NCBI GenBank assembly: GCA_022457065.1
Contig: JAJGBQ010000003.1
Coordinates: 744,001 to 808,000, forward strand
DNA: 64,000 nucleotides
Direction of reading: 5' to 3'
DNA from: Curvularia sp. ZM96
Lineage: Eukaryota > Ascomycota > Dothideomycetes > Pleosporales > Pleosporaceae
The notes beneath the pieces are model-generated. The model saw only the letters and a list, made by a program, of their open reading frames with translations, did no database searches and was not told the origin of the DNA. Positions 31,180 through 48,671 of this stretch are shown piece after piece; the first letter of the stretch is position 1, and each line of letters starts with the position of its first letter. A program made the translations under genes and the position numbers.

Positions 31180-32220
31180 ATGAACGGCATCAAAGCAGAA
31201 GACGTCAAGATGGACCCAGACGCATCAACGCCAGGCTTCATGGACGATGAGTTCTATGAAGATACTGGCGAGATGATCATGAACAAGGATGCAGAGAAGG
31301 ATATCTGGCTTACGCGCATTCCGCCGTGGCTGTATGAAGCTGTCTCCAAGTGGGAGGACCTTGCTGATGGCAACGACAACGATCAAATACAAATCGGAGA
31401 GGCTTACGGTTTCGCGACAACAAGCGGCATCGACAAGACGAAGCCAATGCGCATCTTTCTCAACGACCGCTGGCGCGCAAAGTCGAATCTGCCATCCGCC
31501 TTCCAACTAGATCCCGCGCCGGCCAGCGACACGCTACTCGGGAACACATATGTCTTCACAGAGAAGGACTTACCCGGCTTCCGGGGGCATGGCTTTGGAC
31601 GAGGGGGCCATCAAGGAAGCTTCGGTGGCGTGCAAGACCCCAAGGCACGCGTGCAAAAGCGGAGCAAGTACAAGAAGGCGATTCCCAAGCAAACTGCACT
31701 CCTTGGTCACGCAACACGGCAGTACAATGCCAATCCTTTGGAAACCAAAGAATACCAAGACTTTAGCGCTGCGCGCATCAAGCAAGCCATCCAAGGCTCA
31801 CACACAACCACCATCATTACCAAGGATACCGAGGTCTCAGATATCAACAACTCCATCATGCTTAACAACCGATTCAAGAACTTCATCAGGCCTATGACCA
31901 AAGGAAAGTCGCAGCAGAACAAGGCTGCTCGTATGGCCAGGTCCGATCTCATCGACTTCCTGCATACTCTATTCGACGAGTATCAGTATTGGCCTATGAA
32001 AGCGATCAAGCAACGCACCAAACAGCCGGAACAGTATCTCAAAGAGGTTCTTGGCGACATTGCACTCCTTGTCAAGTCTGGACCTTTTGCAAGCAACTGG
32101 AAACGCCAGGCTGTTTTTGAAAATCAGCGCGACACCAGTAAACAAGCCGAGGCAGCAGCGCCAGAGGGCCCTGGTGATGGTGACTCGGAGGGCGAAGACG
32201 AGATGGAGGATGTAGTTTAG
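31180..32220 (+). CDS. TFG2: Transcription initiation factor IIF, beta subunit (TFG2/RAP30)
   Basis: A single exon encodes 346 residues. The start MNGIKAEDVKMDPD leads into the N-terminal dimerisation region (DIWLTRIPPWLYEAVSKW, MRIFLNDRW). A winged-helix domain follows (ARMARSDLIDFLHTLFDEYQ, WPMKAIKQRTKQPEQYLKEV, LGDIALLV), and the tail is acidic (GDSEGEDEMEDVV). These are the hallmarks of the small TFIIF subunit, which partners the alpha subunit, binds RNA polymerase II and stabilises the pre-initiation complex. Length and domain order fit fungal orthologues. Confidence 0.95.
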   Translation: MNGIKAEDVKMDPDASTPGFMDDEFYEDTGEMIMNKDAEKDIWLTRIPPWLYEAVSKWEDLADGNDNDQIQIGEAYGFATTSGIDKTKPMRIFLNDRWRAKSNLPSAFQLDPAPASDTLLGNTYVFTEKDLPGFRGHGFGRGGHQGSFGGVQDPKARVQKRSKYKKAIPKQTALLGHATRQYNANPLETKEYQDFSAARIKQAIQGSHTTTIITKDTEVSDINNSIMLNNRFKNFIRPMTKGKSQQNKAARMARSDLIDFLHTLFDEYQYWPMKAIKQRTKQPEQYLKEVLGDIALLVKSGPFASNWKRQAVFENQRDTSKQAEAAAPEGPGDGDSEGEDEMEDVV

Positions 32221-33007
32221 AGGTCTGGCTCGAAGACTGCAAATTATCAATATCTGGTGATGGAGATGCGGAACAAGGACGTGACAAGAACTGCTTTAGC
32301 GATACCCAATTTGCAATGAAGTTCTGCGTGGATAGAGGTTTGATTCTCAATATGGATGAGCGATTTCTGCTTCTTTTCTTCAAGCTGCTAGGCACTCTCA
32401 TGGAAAGGGTTTGTAGTTTATCTGTATTATACAAGCATGCGCTTTGTGCAATTGGTAGCCAATAATTCGCTATTTCAATGTGTTTCCCAAGTCAAGTATG
32501 GTAGATTGCTTCAGGACTAGGTACTCCTACTTGACGATCTGTCAACGGTCAGAATGACGTTAAACTATATAGGAGCTCAGCTTTATTGACAAAGCAAGCC
32601 TCGGCTCTTCTCTCCACATCCCAACCCCCGCATTGCAACCAAATAGGTAAACCGAGAACCTGATCGACTTCCAACACTGTATCAGTAAGCATAGATTCGC
32701 AATTTTTAGCAGTTTACTTTGTTACTTTCGCCCTCTTGCACGAGTCTGGTTTCTGATGCTCGTAAGCACCATGCCAAACAGCGCAACCGAATAAACGGAT
32801 TGATCCACTTTTTTTGGCGTTTGAGCTACGTGTGTTACATTGGGACTAGAGTGTTGTTTCCACCATACTTGTGTTCTTACATGTAAACCTCACCGTCTAT
32901 TCGTGTCTCTGCGTTTTTCTGGCACAACCTTCAGGGTCGTACACATAATAGGTGCCAAAAGGTAGTAACTAATTCGCCGTTCCTAGAAGAGGCATTACCA
33001 AAGCGCG
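32221..33007. other. Intergenic, no gene seen
   Basis: This stretch comprises the 3' flank of TFIIF-beta and the promoter of the acyltransferase. No repeat was recognised. Confidence 0.5.
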
Positions 33008-34852
33008 ATGGCACAGCAGCAACAACAACAACAACAGGGCGATTGGCTAGACAAGTATGCAACGAATTATACTGCTTGGAAGCTACGGAGCGCTGTGGAT
33101 GGCAAGCAGACATTTCAACGTCCACTGGGGCTAGTGGAGACCTCCTTTGACATTGATGGCAGATACTTTGGTGGTCGTGCAGGTACGTATGCGAGGTTTT
33201 CGTACAAAATTCAATCCGCAATACTCTAGACGACGCAGTTTACCTTCGGTGTTTGTGACAAGTAGTGTCATAACCTGGCTAACAGTGTTGCAGATATGAA
33301 CGCCCTTTTGACCTTGGCCGTTCAACACAAACTCTCAACAGACGAACTTCGGCACAAGATAGCGTTGGCGTGGACTCTGCTTCGCCTGCAACACCCACTT
33401 CTTCTCGCCCGTGCTCAAGAAGATCCGGATACGGGTTTTCGTAGTTTCGCAGTGGACGTTCCCTCTACGCAAGATGCTGCCATCCAAGCTGTCAAAGACG
33501 ATATCGTTTGGGTCGAAGACGCATACGACGAAGTCAACGACGAAGAAATGTACCACCACGTGTATAACGTGACCAGAATTATTGAACCCGAAAAATGCCT
33601 ATCAAAAGTGCATGTTCTGCCTTTGAAGCGCCTTTCCGATGGGACCTTTGCACTCCGCTTGCTCATTACGTTTGCGCACCAAATCTCTGACGGCTTGTCC
33701 ACGTACAATTGGTTCAGTCATTTTCATCGCATTCTCAACCAGCCGTCTGGAGAGATATTGGCAGACATTGATACGTTTCGAAAAGCGGACAAGATGGAAG
33801 CTGTCCTACCACGAGCTCAGGAAGACCTGTACCCACCTGTTGCTGGAAACAGGGCGAGGCAACGCTGGTTCTGGGCCTTGATCCGCGTCCTGCGTCATGT
33901 GCATAAGGGCTTGCCGCCTACATTCACGAATCCGCTTCGTCGGGAACAGAGACTAAAGGAGCCGTTGCGGTTGGAGCCAAAGTTCAGCAAGATCTTTGAC
34001 TACAGTGCTGCAACACGACCTCCTATGTCGTGTGGCCACATCCCCGCCACGCTCTCAGCTTCTGCATCATCCCATCTCATATCGCTCTGCCGCTCTGCGC
34101 AGGTATCTATAGGTGCCGGATGCTTTGCTCTCACCGGTCTAGCCATGATGTCACTACAAGAAACGCTGCACCCTTCACCACAGCAACCAGCATTCACAGC
34201 ATCCTTCCCACTAAACCCGCGCCCTTTCTTCGCCAACCCGCCACCAGCAGACTCATGCATGCTGACTTTCAGCGACGGCATTGTCATGCCCTTCCTCTCC
34301 TCAGACCTGCCTATCGAACGCAGATTCAAGCTTATAGCCAAGCACGCGAACCGTGGACTGCGGGTTTACCAGAAGCGCTTGAAGGACAAAGACACGACGG
34401 GCCCAACGGCCGTGTTAGACAAGTACTCACCAGGCCGCCTTCTTGCCACAGGCTATATTGCACAATTCGAGCGCATCCAAGCGAAACTGCCGCCAGAACA
34501 GCGCTCCTCGTCATCTAACAGCAATCCGCAAGGGACTCTGTCGCCCAGATCACAGGGTTTTGGTGCAACGTGCGGTGTTTCCTCCATTGGTTCTCTCGCA
34601 GCATTCTTCAAGCGTGGGACTTACAACGTCTACGACCTTGGGGACAGGGATTTCGCTGCCGACTTTCGAGACGTAAAGGTTGGGGTTAGGGCAAGGGAGA
34701 ATGAGTTTTTGGTAGGAGCTTCGACGAGTGCCGAAGGCATTGTGGGGTTCGGGGTGAGCTATGATTTGTGTGCTATTAGTGAGGAGAGGGCGGAGATGTG
34801 GAAGAAGACGATTGAGGGTTTGTTAGAGACTAGAGAGGAGCCAAACTTGTAG
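33008..34852 (+). CDS. HXXXD-motif acyltransferase-like protein (condensation-domain / alcohol acetyltransferase superfamily)
   Basis: Exons 33008-33182 and 33294-34852 (111-nt intron) give 577 residues. The N-terminus has eight glutamines (MAQQQQQQQQGDW). The substrate-channel motif TFAHQISDG places His187 and Asp191 in the HXXXD arrangement of CoA-dependent or carrier-dependent acyltransferases. Other fold elements include LAWTLLRLQHPLLLARA and a C-terminal FGATCGVSSIGSLAAFF segment. The DFGWG motif seen in BAHD enzymes is not visible. Related fungal proteins acylate secondary metabolites or alcohols, or are isolated condensation-like enzymes. No biosynthetic cluster surrounds it, so the substrate cannot be inferred. 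Confidence 0.75.
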
Positions 34853-37378
34853 GTCTTGTAGTGGAAGGCAGTTGAGAGTATGATGATGGAGTTATATCTG
34901 TGAAGTTCACCATCTCTCATGTTATGATTCCGGCATCCTTGCTTCTATGAGACTATCTTTGAAGAGCGCTGTTTCTCGTAAAACAACGCTCTTCTCCACG
35001 TGGGATTGAGCTAAAGTGCAAAGAACATAGTTGCCAAATGCAGAGCAAATAGAAAGACCAATATATCTGTTGTAGATTGCAGCAGTAGCCACATGAATTG
35101 CATTCCTTATGGTATTCGTCGTGAAACTACGGTCTCTTCTAGGTATTGCGTCTGCCTCACTCGCAATGACATACAAGGGTGTTCTCTCCAAGCGCGCATA
35201 TAGGTTGCCAAAACACTAGTCAAGCGGTACTTTTGATTTTGTACATTCGAAAGTAATACGCATGGGCGTGTTAAGTTCTCCAGCCATCTCTGGTCTACCG
35301 GGACGCTTTATGTGCTGGTGGCCAAGTCCCACAATCCTCCTGACGCGTTGCTGAGCAAGACGCAAATCCACCACTTCCTGTAGACTCCTGGAAGCATTGC
35401 GCAGTGCTATTAGGCCCTCTTGTTCTGTCGAAAATATTCCTAGGGCGTGTTGCGGGTTTCGCTCGTGAACGCCGTGTCGTGCTTTCTGTGAAAGCCTCGG
35501 CTTCCTGCGGCTCCGTGTACGAAGTGATCATCCGAGGACGATAAGGTATATTATCATAAGTGTGTTTATGAACATTAACGGTACTGAACGCGTGTCAGTG
35601 TATCTCTTTTGCCCATTCTCCAACCAAGCTGTGCTTGTCTCATGTGGGGACCACGGCTTCGGTGGATGTTGGAGGGGCACACATACTCCGCATCAAAGTC
35701 CGTACGGACGAAACAAGGTTGATCAATCGTGCCTTGACACTCGAATCATCGCGCTGGCCAGGGAAGCCAGGGTCTGCAGATGCTGTCCAGCCGACTGTCG
35801 ATAGTCAGCACACATGTATCTCAAGCAAATTGACATGGCCAATGCGCGTATAGGAGGGTAAATCGAGCGGGGAGGAGCATCAAATAGGGCCGGACGTACT
35901 GCGCGCGAGAAAGCGGTCTTCGGAGAGAATGGCAATGGCATTGATAAGGAGTACGGCGACTGGTCGTGTCAGCTACTTATTCTGTCGAGGCGACTTGGTG
36001 AGCAGTACCGTAGAATAGCCCACCCAACCCGAAGAAGAACATTTTCGATTCCTGGTTCGCGTAGTCTTTTCGTTTGGTCTGATCTCCGGGACAGCGACAC
36101 TGTGGGCTAGGATTTGAGTGTTGGTGTTGCTGAGGTTGCCTACCAGAAAGACAGTTGTCGTTGGCCAGGGTCGATCATCACAAGCCTTATGTAATCACCC
36201 GCACCCACGAATTATCTGGGGTTGCAACTTCGTCATTTTCCCACGTGTTCGCTGAAGACCAAAAGGACTGTGCAGATATTACAGAAAGTTTATACAGCAG
36301 GACCTCCTGGCTCGACATCGAACTTCCGCCAGCCCATGGTGCATGCATGATTGAGAGTCGTGCCGTCCCGATCCAGAGGGCATTATGCATGGACACAGTA
36401 AAAGTAAACCAGTGGAATTCTCGATCCCGATACCGACGGCGAACAGCCTTAGGGACTAGGCCGCCCGTGGCCCTCGATCGGCGGCCCCATATAGACGATA
36501 GCGGTTTGCGCTGATCATAAATACAGGCACATGTGAACAGGGATTTCGTTCCAAGCAGCGAGCCTGATTGGCAACCAGAGAATCTGACACATGTAGGAAG
36601 GGTAATCCAATTCGAAGTCGTGCGAGAGAGTCCCGCTCAGGGTTTTCATGGAGATCACTCCGCCCCAGCAGACCCAGTCGATGTGTTGCTACATGCCAGC
36701 TCTCGCACGTCGACACGATGGTCATTGTCGAATGAACAGGCTCGGGGACCAGACCATCGGCCGGCGCTGGTTGCGCACCGTCCCTCTGCCTGTCAATTCA
36801 ACATGCAGAGTTGCGTCATTTCCACTGTACCGTGCCCATAGCCGGGCCCAAGACGTTGTTCTAGAATGCTGGGTGAGGCTGGAATGGGTTCCGCTTGACC
36901 TTGACTGTCCTGCGCTTCTCCTATCTCTGCGTCGAACAGTCTCTTTGTATATACGTCTGAACAATTCTCTCTTCGCAGTGCAGCCTCGGCAGCTGGAAGC
37001 GCCTTGTTTGCCCCGTGCGCTAATCGATTGTCCGGTCTAGAACTGATCTACCGCTTCTACTTACATCCGTCCTGTCGTGCCATCCCCACTCCGACGGGCG
37101 CATTCTGGACGGTACATACGGACGTTATTCCCAACGTTTCCCGCCTGCTAGCCTGGAGGCGCCGTCAGTCTTCTCTCTCGAGCGTTCCTGCACGCGACTG
37201 CCCCCATGCTTGCCCTAGAAAGCCCGCTCCTTGTCGCTGCGCAGTCTCCGTGAAGCGATCCAGCTCACCGGCTTCCCTTTCCGCTCGGCACTACAGCCGT
37301 TACCTCCGCGATCGACCAGGGTTCAACAACGACGACTGCAGATAGGCACTTACATGTTTTCACCACCTCGCCACCGTA
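34853..37378. other. Long intergenic region upstream of the hybrid kinase
   Basis: This 2.5-kb stretch contains only short frames on both strands. The final 300 bp are pyrimidine-rich leader-like sequence before the kinase start. No repeats, tRNA or coding relics were recognised. Confidence 0.45.
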
Positions 37379-40300
37379 ATGACTGAAGATATTGACGGCA
37401 ATGAGGGCGATTACTTCGCAATGGGCGCAATGGGGTCGCGCTCCCGCCCCGAGTCTCCCAGTTCGATACGAAGCGATCCTATGTCGATACATTTGACCTC
37501 GCCCTCGCCTACCGAGGCGGCTCTTACAGCGTTGCAGTATCTGCCCGTCCCGCTCCTTGTTTTGTCGTCGCAAAAGACGGTGATGCTGGCGAACGAAGCC
37601 ATGGGTCGGTTGTTTAATATTGATTTTGAAAGCATCCATCATCTTTCCATTACAGAGGCTTTACGGGAAAAATCCATGGGAGACCTGGGTGTAGATATTC
37701 TGCAAAACGGCTCTCCAATTCTGATCACATGGGAGGTCCGTATTTTTATCCATCCGCAAACACACGCACACGTGTGAAATATGTACTCGAAATGCCTAAC
37801 AAAAGACATTAGGCTTTCCTCGATTGTGTTCTAAAGGATGCAGTATCAAACGACCTAGATCACGATGGAGACTCTCTCATGGATAGTGGACACACAACGC
37901 CCACTATAGCGAGCACAGCCTATCAACCGGAGTCTGAACCAACCAAATCTCTACTGCCTTTGAGTAGTACAAATCTTGCGCGGACTACAGTATACGATGT
38001 GTCGGTAGACGTGGTTGTCTCACCACTTTCCGTGGGCTCTGACGGCACGCTGCAAAAGTGTGACAAAAAGGGGGCGTATAAGGACGCAATACAAGCATCA
38101 TGCATCATTTCAATATGGAGTATTGAAGATATTCAGTACTACACACTAACCTTCACAAGCGCAATGCCTGTTGAAACTAGTAAGCATACACAGGCCTCTA
38201 GCCGTATGGTAAACCGGACAAACACTGGAGCGCATCTCGATAAATCCCGTAGCTCGGGTTCGAGTACATCTTCAGGTCGCCGTTCTGGTAGTAGTTCGAA
38301 TCCTGCATCAAAGGTGGTCACACCTACGCTGGGGCAACCCGAGTTTCCTCCCCGGGGTCCTCCTAGCAAAAACAAGGGCGACATGGCAGCATCTGCTTCG
38401 GTCTTTCAAAAGGCAACTCAACTCAAAGATGCTATTCTTAATTCCATCACTCTGCCTGCCTATGGTATGTCTGTTTTCGACGCCTAGGCACGTATCGTTC
38501 TACTAACACTTTTATAGCCATGTGGAAAGACGAGAGCTTTGGTATTCCGAACAAAGCGCTTCTGCGGTTACTGCCTAAAGACATTTCTTACACTCCTGGT
38601 GACCAAAGGGATTTTCTCTCCCTATTCCAGTGTTGGACTGAAGACTTCCAGCGTCTTTTGGAAGTCGACGAATTTCCCATCGTTGAGGTCTGCCGCCATC
38701 GGAAAAAGATTGAGAAACAACGGCTTGGTTTAAGACACCCCCAGACAGGCTCTCGAGTAGTGTACGAAATCACGGGCGAACCGGTGTTCCATGAAGAGAC
38801 GGGTGATTTTCTCGGTGGGATAGTAGTTTTCAAAGACGTTACAGAATACACGCAGAAGATTGCGGCGCAAATCGAAGAGAACGAGAGACAGTTCGAGTCC
38901 ATTGCAAACTTCATGCCAGTCATGGTATGGACGACTACTCCAGATGGCATGCACGACTGGTTTTCACGAAGATGGTACGACTACACAGGTCTGACAGTAG
39001 AACAATCCTTGGGCGAGGGTTGGCGACTTCCTTTCCATCCTGACGATATGCAAGCAACTGCTGCAAATTGGCACCACTCACTGAGAACGGGTGACGAGTA
39101 CAACACAGAATACAGGTGCCAACGTTACGACGGAGAGTGGCGTTGGATGTTGGGGCGGGCTCTGCCATTCTACGACGACGCTGGCCGCATAGTGAAGTGG
39201 TTTGGCACCTGTACCGACATTCATGATCTCGTACTGGCGCGTCAAGAGGCACGACAAACCAGGGAGCAACTACAGCAGGTTATTCAACACGCAAAAATCG
39301 TCTTGTGGGTTGTCGACCGCAATAACCAGGTCAAGGTGCTGGAGGGTGAAATCGAGCCTGGTCAACATTTCCGAAAGGACGAGGTGATCGGGAGAAACGT
39401 GTACGATGTATTCGAATTGACTGGCAACGACCAAGAACGTTGGCAGGGACCAATACAAGAGATTCTCCAGGGCAAACAGTCAGACGAAATCGTCAACAGC
39501 GGTTACATATCGGAGGCCCGCTATTATCGAACACGCTTAGTGCCACTTATGAGCGCATCGAGGACAGCAGGTGTCGAAGGCAACGCTTTTGTGGACGGAG
39601 TTATAGGCGTCTCGATGGACATTACGGAACTGCGGGAAAGAGAAGAGCAACTAAAAGAGCAAGAGAAGGAAAATTCACGGCTCCTAGCCAACGAAGCAGC
39701 AGCGAAAGAAGCCAGCCGGATGAAATCTCAATTCCTGGCCAACATGTCGCACGAAATCCGAACGCCCATAGCCGGTGTCATTGGCATGAGCGAGCTCCTA
39801 TTCGACATGGATCTCAACGACGAACAGAAGGAATGTGCCGAAAACATTCACCGATCTGCAAACAGCCTCTTGACGGTGATCAATGACATCCTAGAGTAAG
39901 TCTTCCGTTTCTATCAACAGAATTCAGTGTTTGTCTGCTTCGCGGGAAAGTCACTAACTTTCGGCTCCCCTATTTAGTTTCTCCAAGGTCGAATCTGGCC
40001 GACTGGACGTTGAAGAGGTGCAGTTCAGTCTCAGTGTTGTGCTCAGGGATGTCAACAAAATGATGGCCTTTGCGGCCAACAGAAAGGGGTTGGACTATCA
40101 GAGTTTGATTCAGGACGAAGTACAGTCAGATCTACGAGTCATTGGGGACCCTGGCCGACTTCGCCAGATCCTGACTAACGTTCTTACCAATAGCATCAAG
40201 TTCACGTCTGTGGGAACGGTCAAACTACATGTCTCTATTAGTCACGAAACCAAGGAGATAGTCACGGTCAACTTCAGCATTGTCGACACCGGTATCGGAA

Positions 40301-41954
40301 TTGAAGAAGAGGTTCGCAAGCGGCTGTTCCAGCCGTTTAGTCAGGCAGACTCCTCCACAGCGCGAAGATTTGGTGGGACTGGCTTGGGCTTGACTATCAG
40401 CAAGAATCTGGTTGAGCTCATGAAGGGCCAGATTTGGCTCGACAGTAAGCTTGGTCAGGGAACAACAGCAACTTTCTGGATACCGTTCACTCGTGCTCCC
40501 TCACAGGATGGCGAATCGCCATTGGTGCATCTCGAATCGATACCGGATCGGCTACAGAGTGATATGTCGGTATCTTGTGGAAGTTCTGAAGGCCACACAC
40601 CACCTTTGACTCCTCAAGTGTCGAATGGAACCTCAGCATATCCGATGTTCAAGTCCTCCATTCCTGATCAGTTTATGAATCTTTCTGAGAGTGAAAGACA
40701 GCAGGTTCACGTGCTGATAGTCGAAGACAAGTAAGTCTAGCCTGGGCGTATGACTGATTGCAATGCATTTCTGACCCCCGTCTTGCAGCCATATTAATCA
40801 GCAGATTGCACTCAAGACGATCAAGAAACTTCACTTCTCGGTCAACGCAGTGTGGAACGGTCAGGAGGCACTTGATTACCTGGCCCAGGACTTCGGTCCG
40901 TCACATCCACGCCCAGACATTATCCTCATGGACGTTCAGGTAGGTGAACCATGCGGCTTGGGGTTGCATCGGCAGCTGACGGAAGACGACGCAGATGCCC
41001 ATTCGAGACGGCTACTCTGCCACCCATGCGATTCGGACAGAAGCCCCCTGGCGCAACATGCCTGAGGTCCAAGGCGTTCCGATCGTGGCCATGACGGCTA
41101 GCGCGATCCAAGGAGACAAGGAGAAGTGTGTGTCGTGCGGAATGGATGTGAGTATTATTATTGAATAGACATTGACTAGTGTATTGAAGAGCGAGACATG
41201 CTGAAACTACGACAGGACTATCTCGCCAAGCCAGTAAAAGGAAAGCTTCTGGAGAAGGTACGTTCACTCTCCCCCTCAAGCCAAACAACAAGTGGACTCG
41301 CTAACAAGTAGTAACAAGATGCTTGTCAAGTGGGCACTTGAAGGACGGCGAAAAGCGGCCAGGGAAACGCCTCGCACCAAGGACCAGGATCGACGGAGCA
41401 AGGCAGTGCCGAAAGCTGGAAACAGCTTTAGCGCTAGTGATCACCCGCAAACGGCAGGCATGTCGCTCGAATCTGAAACAACGGCGCAAGCTTTGACCGC
41501 TGAACTTGACCGCCTCCACTACCAAAGCGACACAGCGTTTGCCAGAACGAGCGAAGACGAGGGCGAGAGAGCCATGCGACGTATCCACGCGGAGGAGAGG
41601 GACAGGAAATTGCGGGACGAGAAGCTTTTCTCCCTGGTGGGGCCTCAACTCCTGCACCATGAGGTCGCCGAGGGACCCCAGAACGAACCGTCGATGCCTC
41701 TGACTGAGGAGAACATTGAGAAGCTAGTTCACGAGCAAGACGCCGATGGCGGCGCGTCGAGGAAGTCTGCTTCACCCGGTCGTGGTGGTGTTGGTCGTCG
41801 GGCTGGCGGTACCGGCTCGAATGCTACCAACAACCCGGTACAAAGCAGTATGGGCGACGATGGCAGCAGGCACTTGGGCGTGCCACGACCGGATCTCCAA
41901 CACGTCCGCCAGCGAGAAAGCGAACAGACTGTGGTTGAGCGTGTGGCTCGTTGA
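37379..41954 (+). CDS. Hybrid sensor histidine kinase with PAS domains and receiver
   Basis: Eight exons give about 1,373 residues. Introns are 37736-37812, 38465-38517, 39896-39977, 40731-40788, 40940-40994, 41148-41215 and 41258-41318; all preserve frame. The order is: an N-terminal PAS-like region (LQYLPVPLLVLSSQKTVMLA), a Ser-rich linker, two further PAS/PAC modules (FMPVMVWTTTPDGMHDWF... and HAKIVLWVVDRNNQVKVL), the H-box FLANMSHEIRTPIAG (His near 748), N/G boxes (ILTNVLTNSIKF, DTGIGI, GGTGLGL) and a receiver (VLIVEDN, ILMDVQMPIRDG with Asp near 1096, VAMTAS, DYLAKPVK). A disordered C-terminal tail of about 210 residues follows. It should autophosphorylate and pass phosphate to an HPt protein. 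The WYDYTGLT PAS sequence suggests a cytosolic sensor; no membrane helix is seen. The Catlett group was not assigned. Confidence 0.93.
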
Positions 41955-47502
<5,548 letters not shown>

Positions 47503-48671
47503 ATGGCAATGGCAGTCGACAACCGTCAACAACCGCAGCTGAGCGGCATGGGCTACGACCACATGCGCTACACACAACAACAACCACACTTCACCAACCC
47601 GTGGGTCTCGGCCGGTGCCTCGCAGCAACAGTTGTACCAGACCACCGTCGCTCCCAATGTCGACGCCCAGAGGCCCACCAGCATCGCCATCCCTTACCAC
47701 AACATGGCAGTCACAGCTCCTCCCATGGGACAAGGTATTACCCTCCCGGGCGCCCACTTCGGAACAGCAAACTTACTAGATACCTCTGAAGACATCATGG
47801 CACGCGGATACCCAACTGGTTATGCTACCTCTGCCTCTCCTCAGAACCAGACGTATGCGCCCACTTCGGCGCCATACTCTCAGGTGGAATACACAAACAC
47901 AGAACGCAGCCCGTACGCATTCCAGCAGGATGCCTCTCGCCGTTCTTCACACCCGTCAGTCCCCTCCGCGTTCTACGAATCAGTCGAGTCGCAACGACAA
48001 CGCCAAAGTTCCCTTGTTGACTTTAGCAGAATGAACAGCCAGCAGCCGCGCAACAGCTTCAGCGATGCTCTTGACGCCAGCCGTGGTATGGTCTCCTTGA
48101 GCCAGTCCGACATTACCCCCAGGAATATCTATGGCACCCAAGGAACCAGCCGCAGCTCCACTGAATACGGATTCCCCTCGACACACTCCGCACACTCGTC
48201 CATCTCCTCTGCCAGCTACGGCCCCAACGGATACTACGCCGGCGAGGGCTCCGTCACCGACTACAGCTCCGCATCCGAGTCCGTCGACCTGGGCAGCTCG
48301 CGCACCCTGCCCCGTCCCAACGCACTGCTCGGCGCCAGCATGCCTCCCGCGCCCGCCTCCATGATGAGCCAGTTCAGCTCAAAGGTCTCTTCCAGCTCGC
48401 AAAAGAAGCACAAGTGCAAGATCTGCGACAAGCGCTTTACCCGCCCAAGCTCTCTCCAAACACACATGTACAGCCACACGGGAGAGAAGCGTACGTCTCA
48501 TTCCTTTGTTTTTTTCTCCCAACATTTTACTAACAAGTCACAGCATTTGCTTGCGAAGTTGAGGGTTGCGGACGCCACTTCTCAGTCGTCTCAAATCTGA
48601 GGAGGCACCGAAAAGTCCACAAGAACGACGGCAGTGCCGATCACCCGTCCCCAGAGATCGTTGATCACTAG
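47503..48671 (+). CDS. flbC: C2H2 zinc-finger transcription factor, FlbC-like conidiation regulator
   Basis: Exons 47503-48490 and 48544-48671 give 371 residues. The first 300 are Gln/Ser/Tyr/Pro-rich and probably activating or disordered. Two C-terminal C2H2 fingers follow: HKCKICDKRFTRPSSLQTHM and, across the intron, FACEVEGCGRHFSVVSNLRR. The intron splits the linker TGEKP exactly, which supports the model. Finger sequence, C-terminal placement and length fit FlbC, which activates conidiation genes including brlA in Aspergillus. An in-frame upstream ATG at 47329 would add 58 residues of pyrimidine-rich leader translation and is less likely. An upstream ORF (47243-47542) in another frame overlaps the start. 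Confidence 0.82.
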
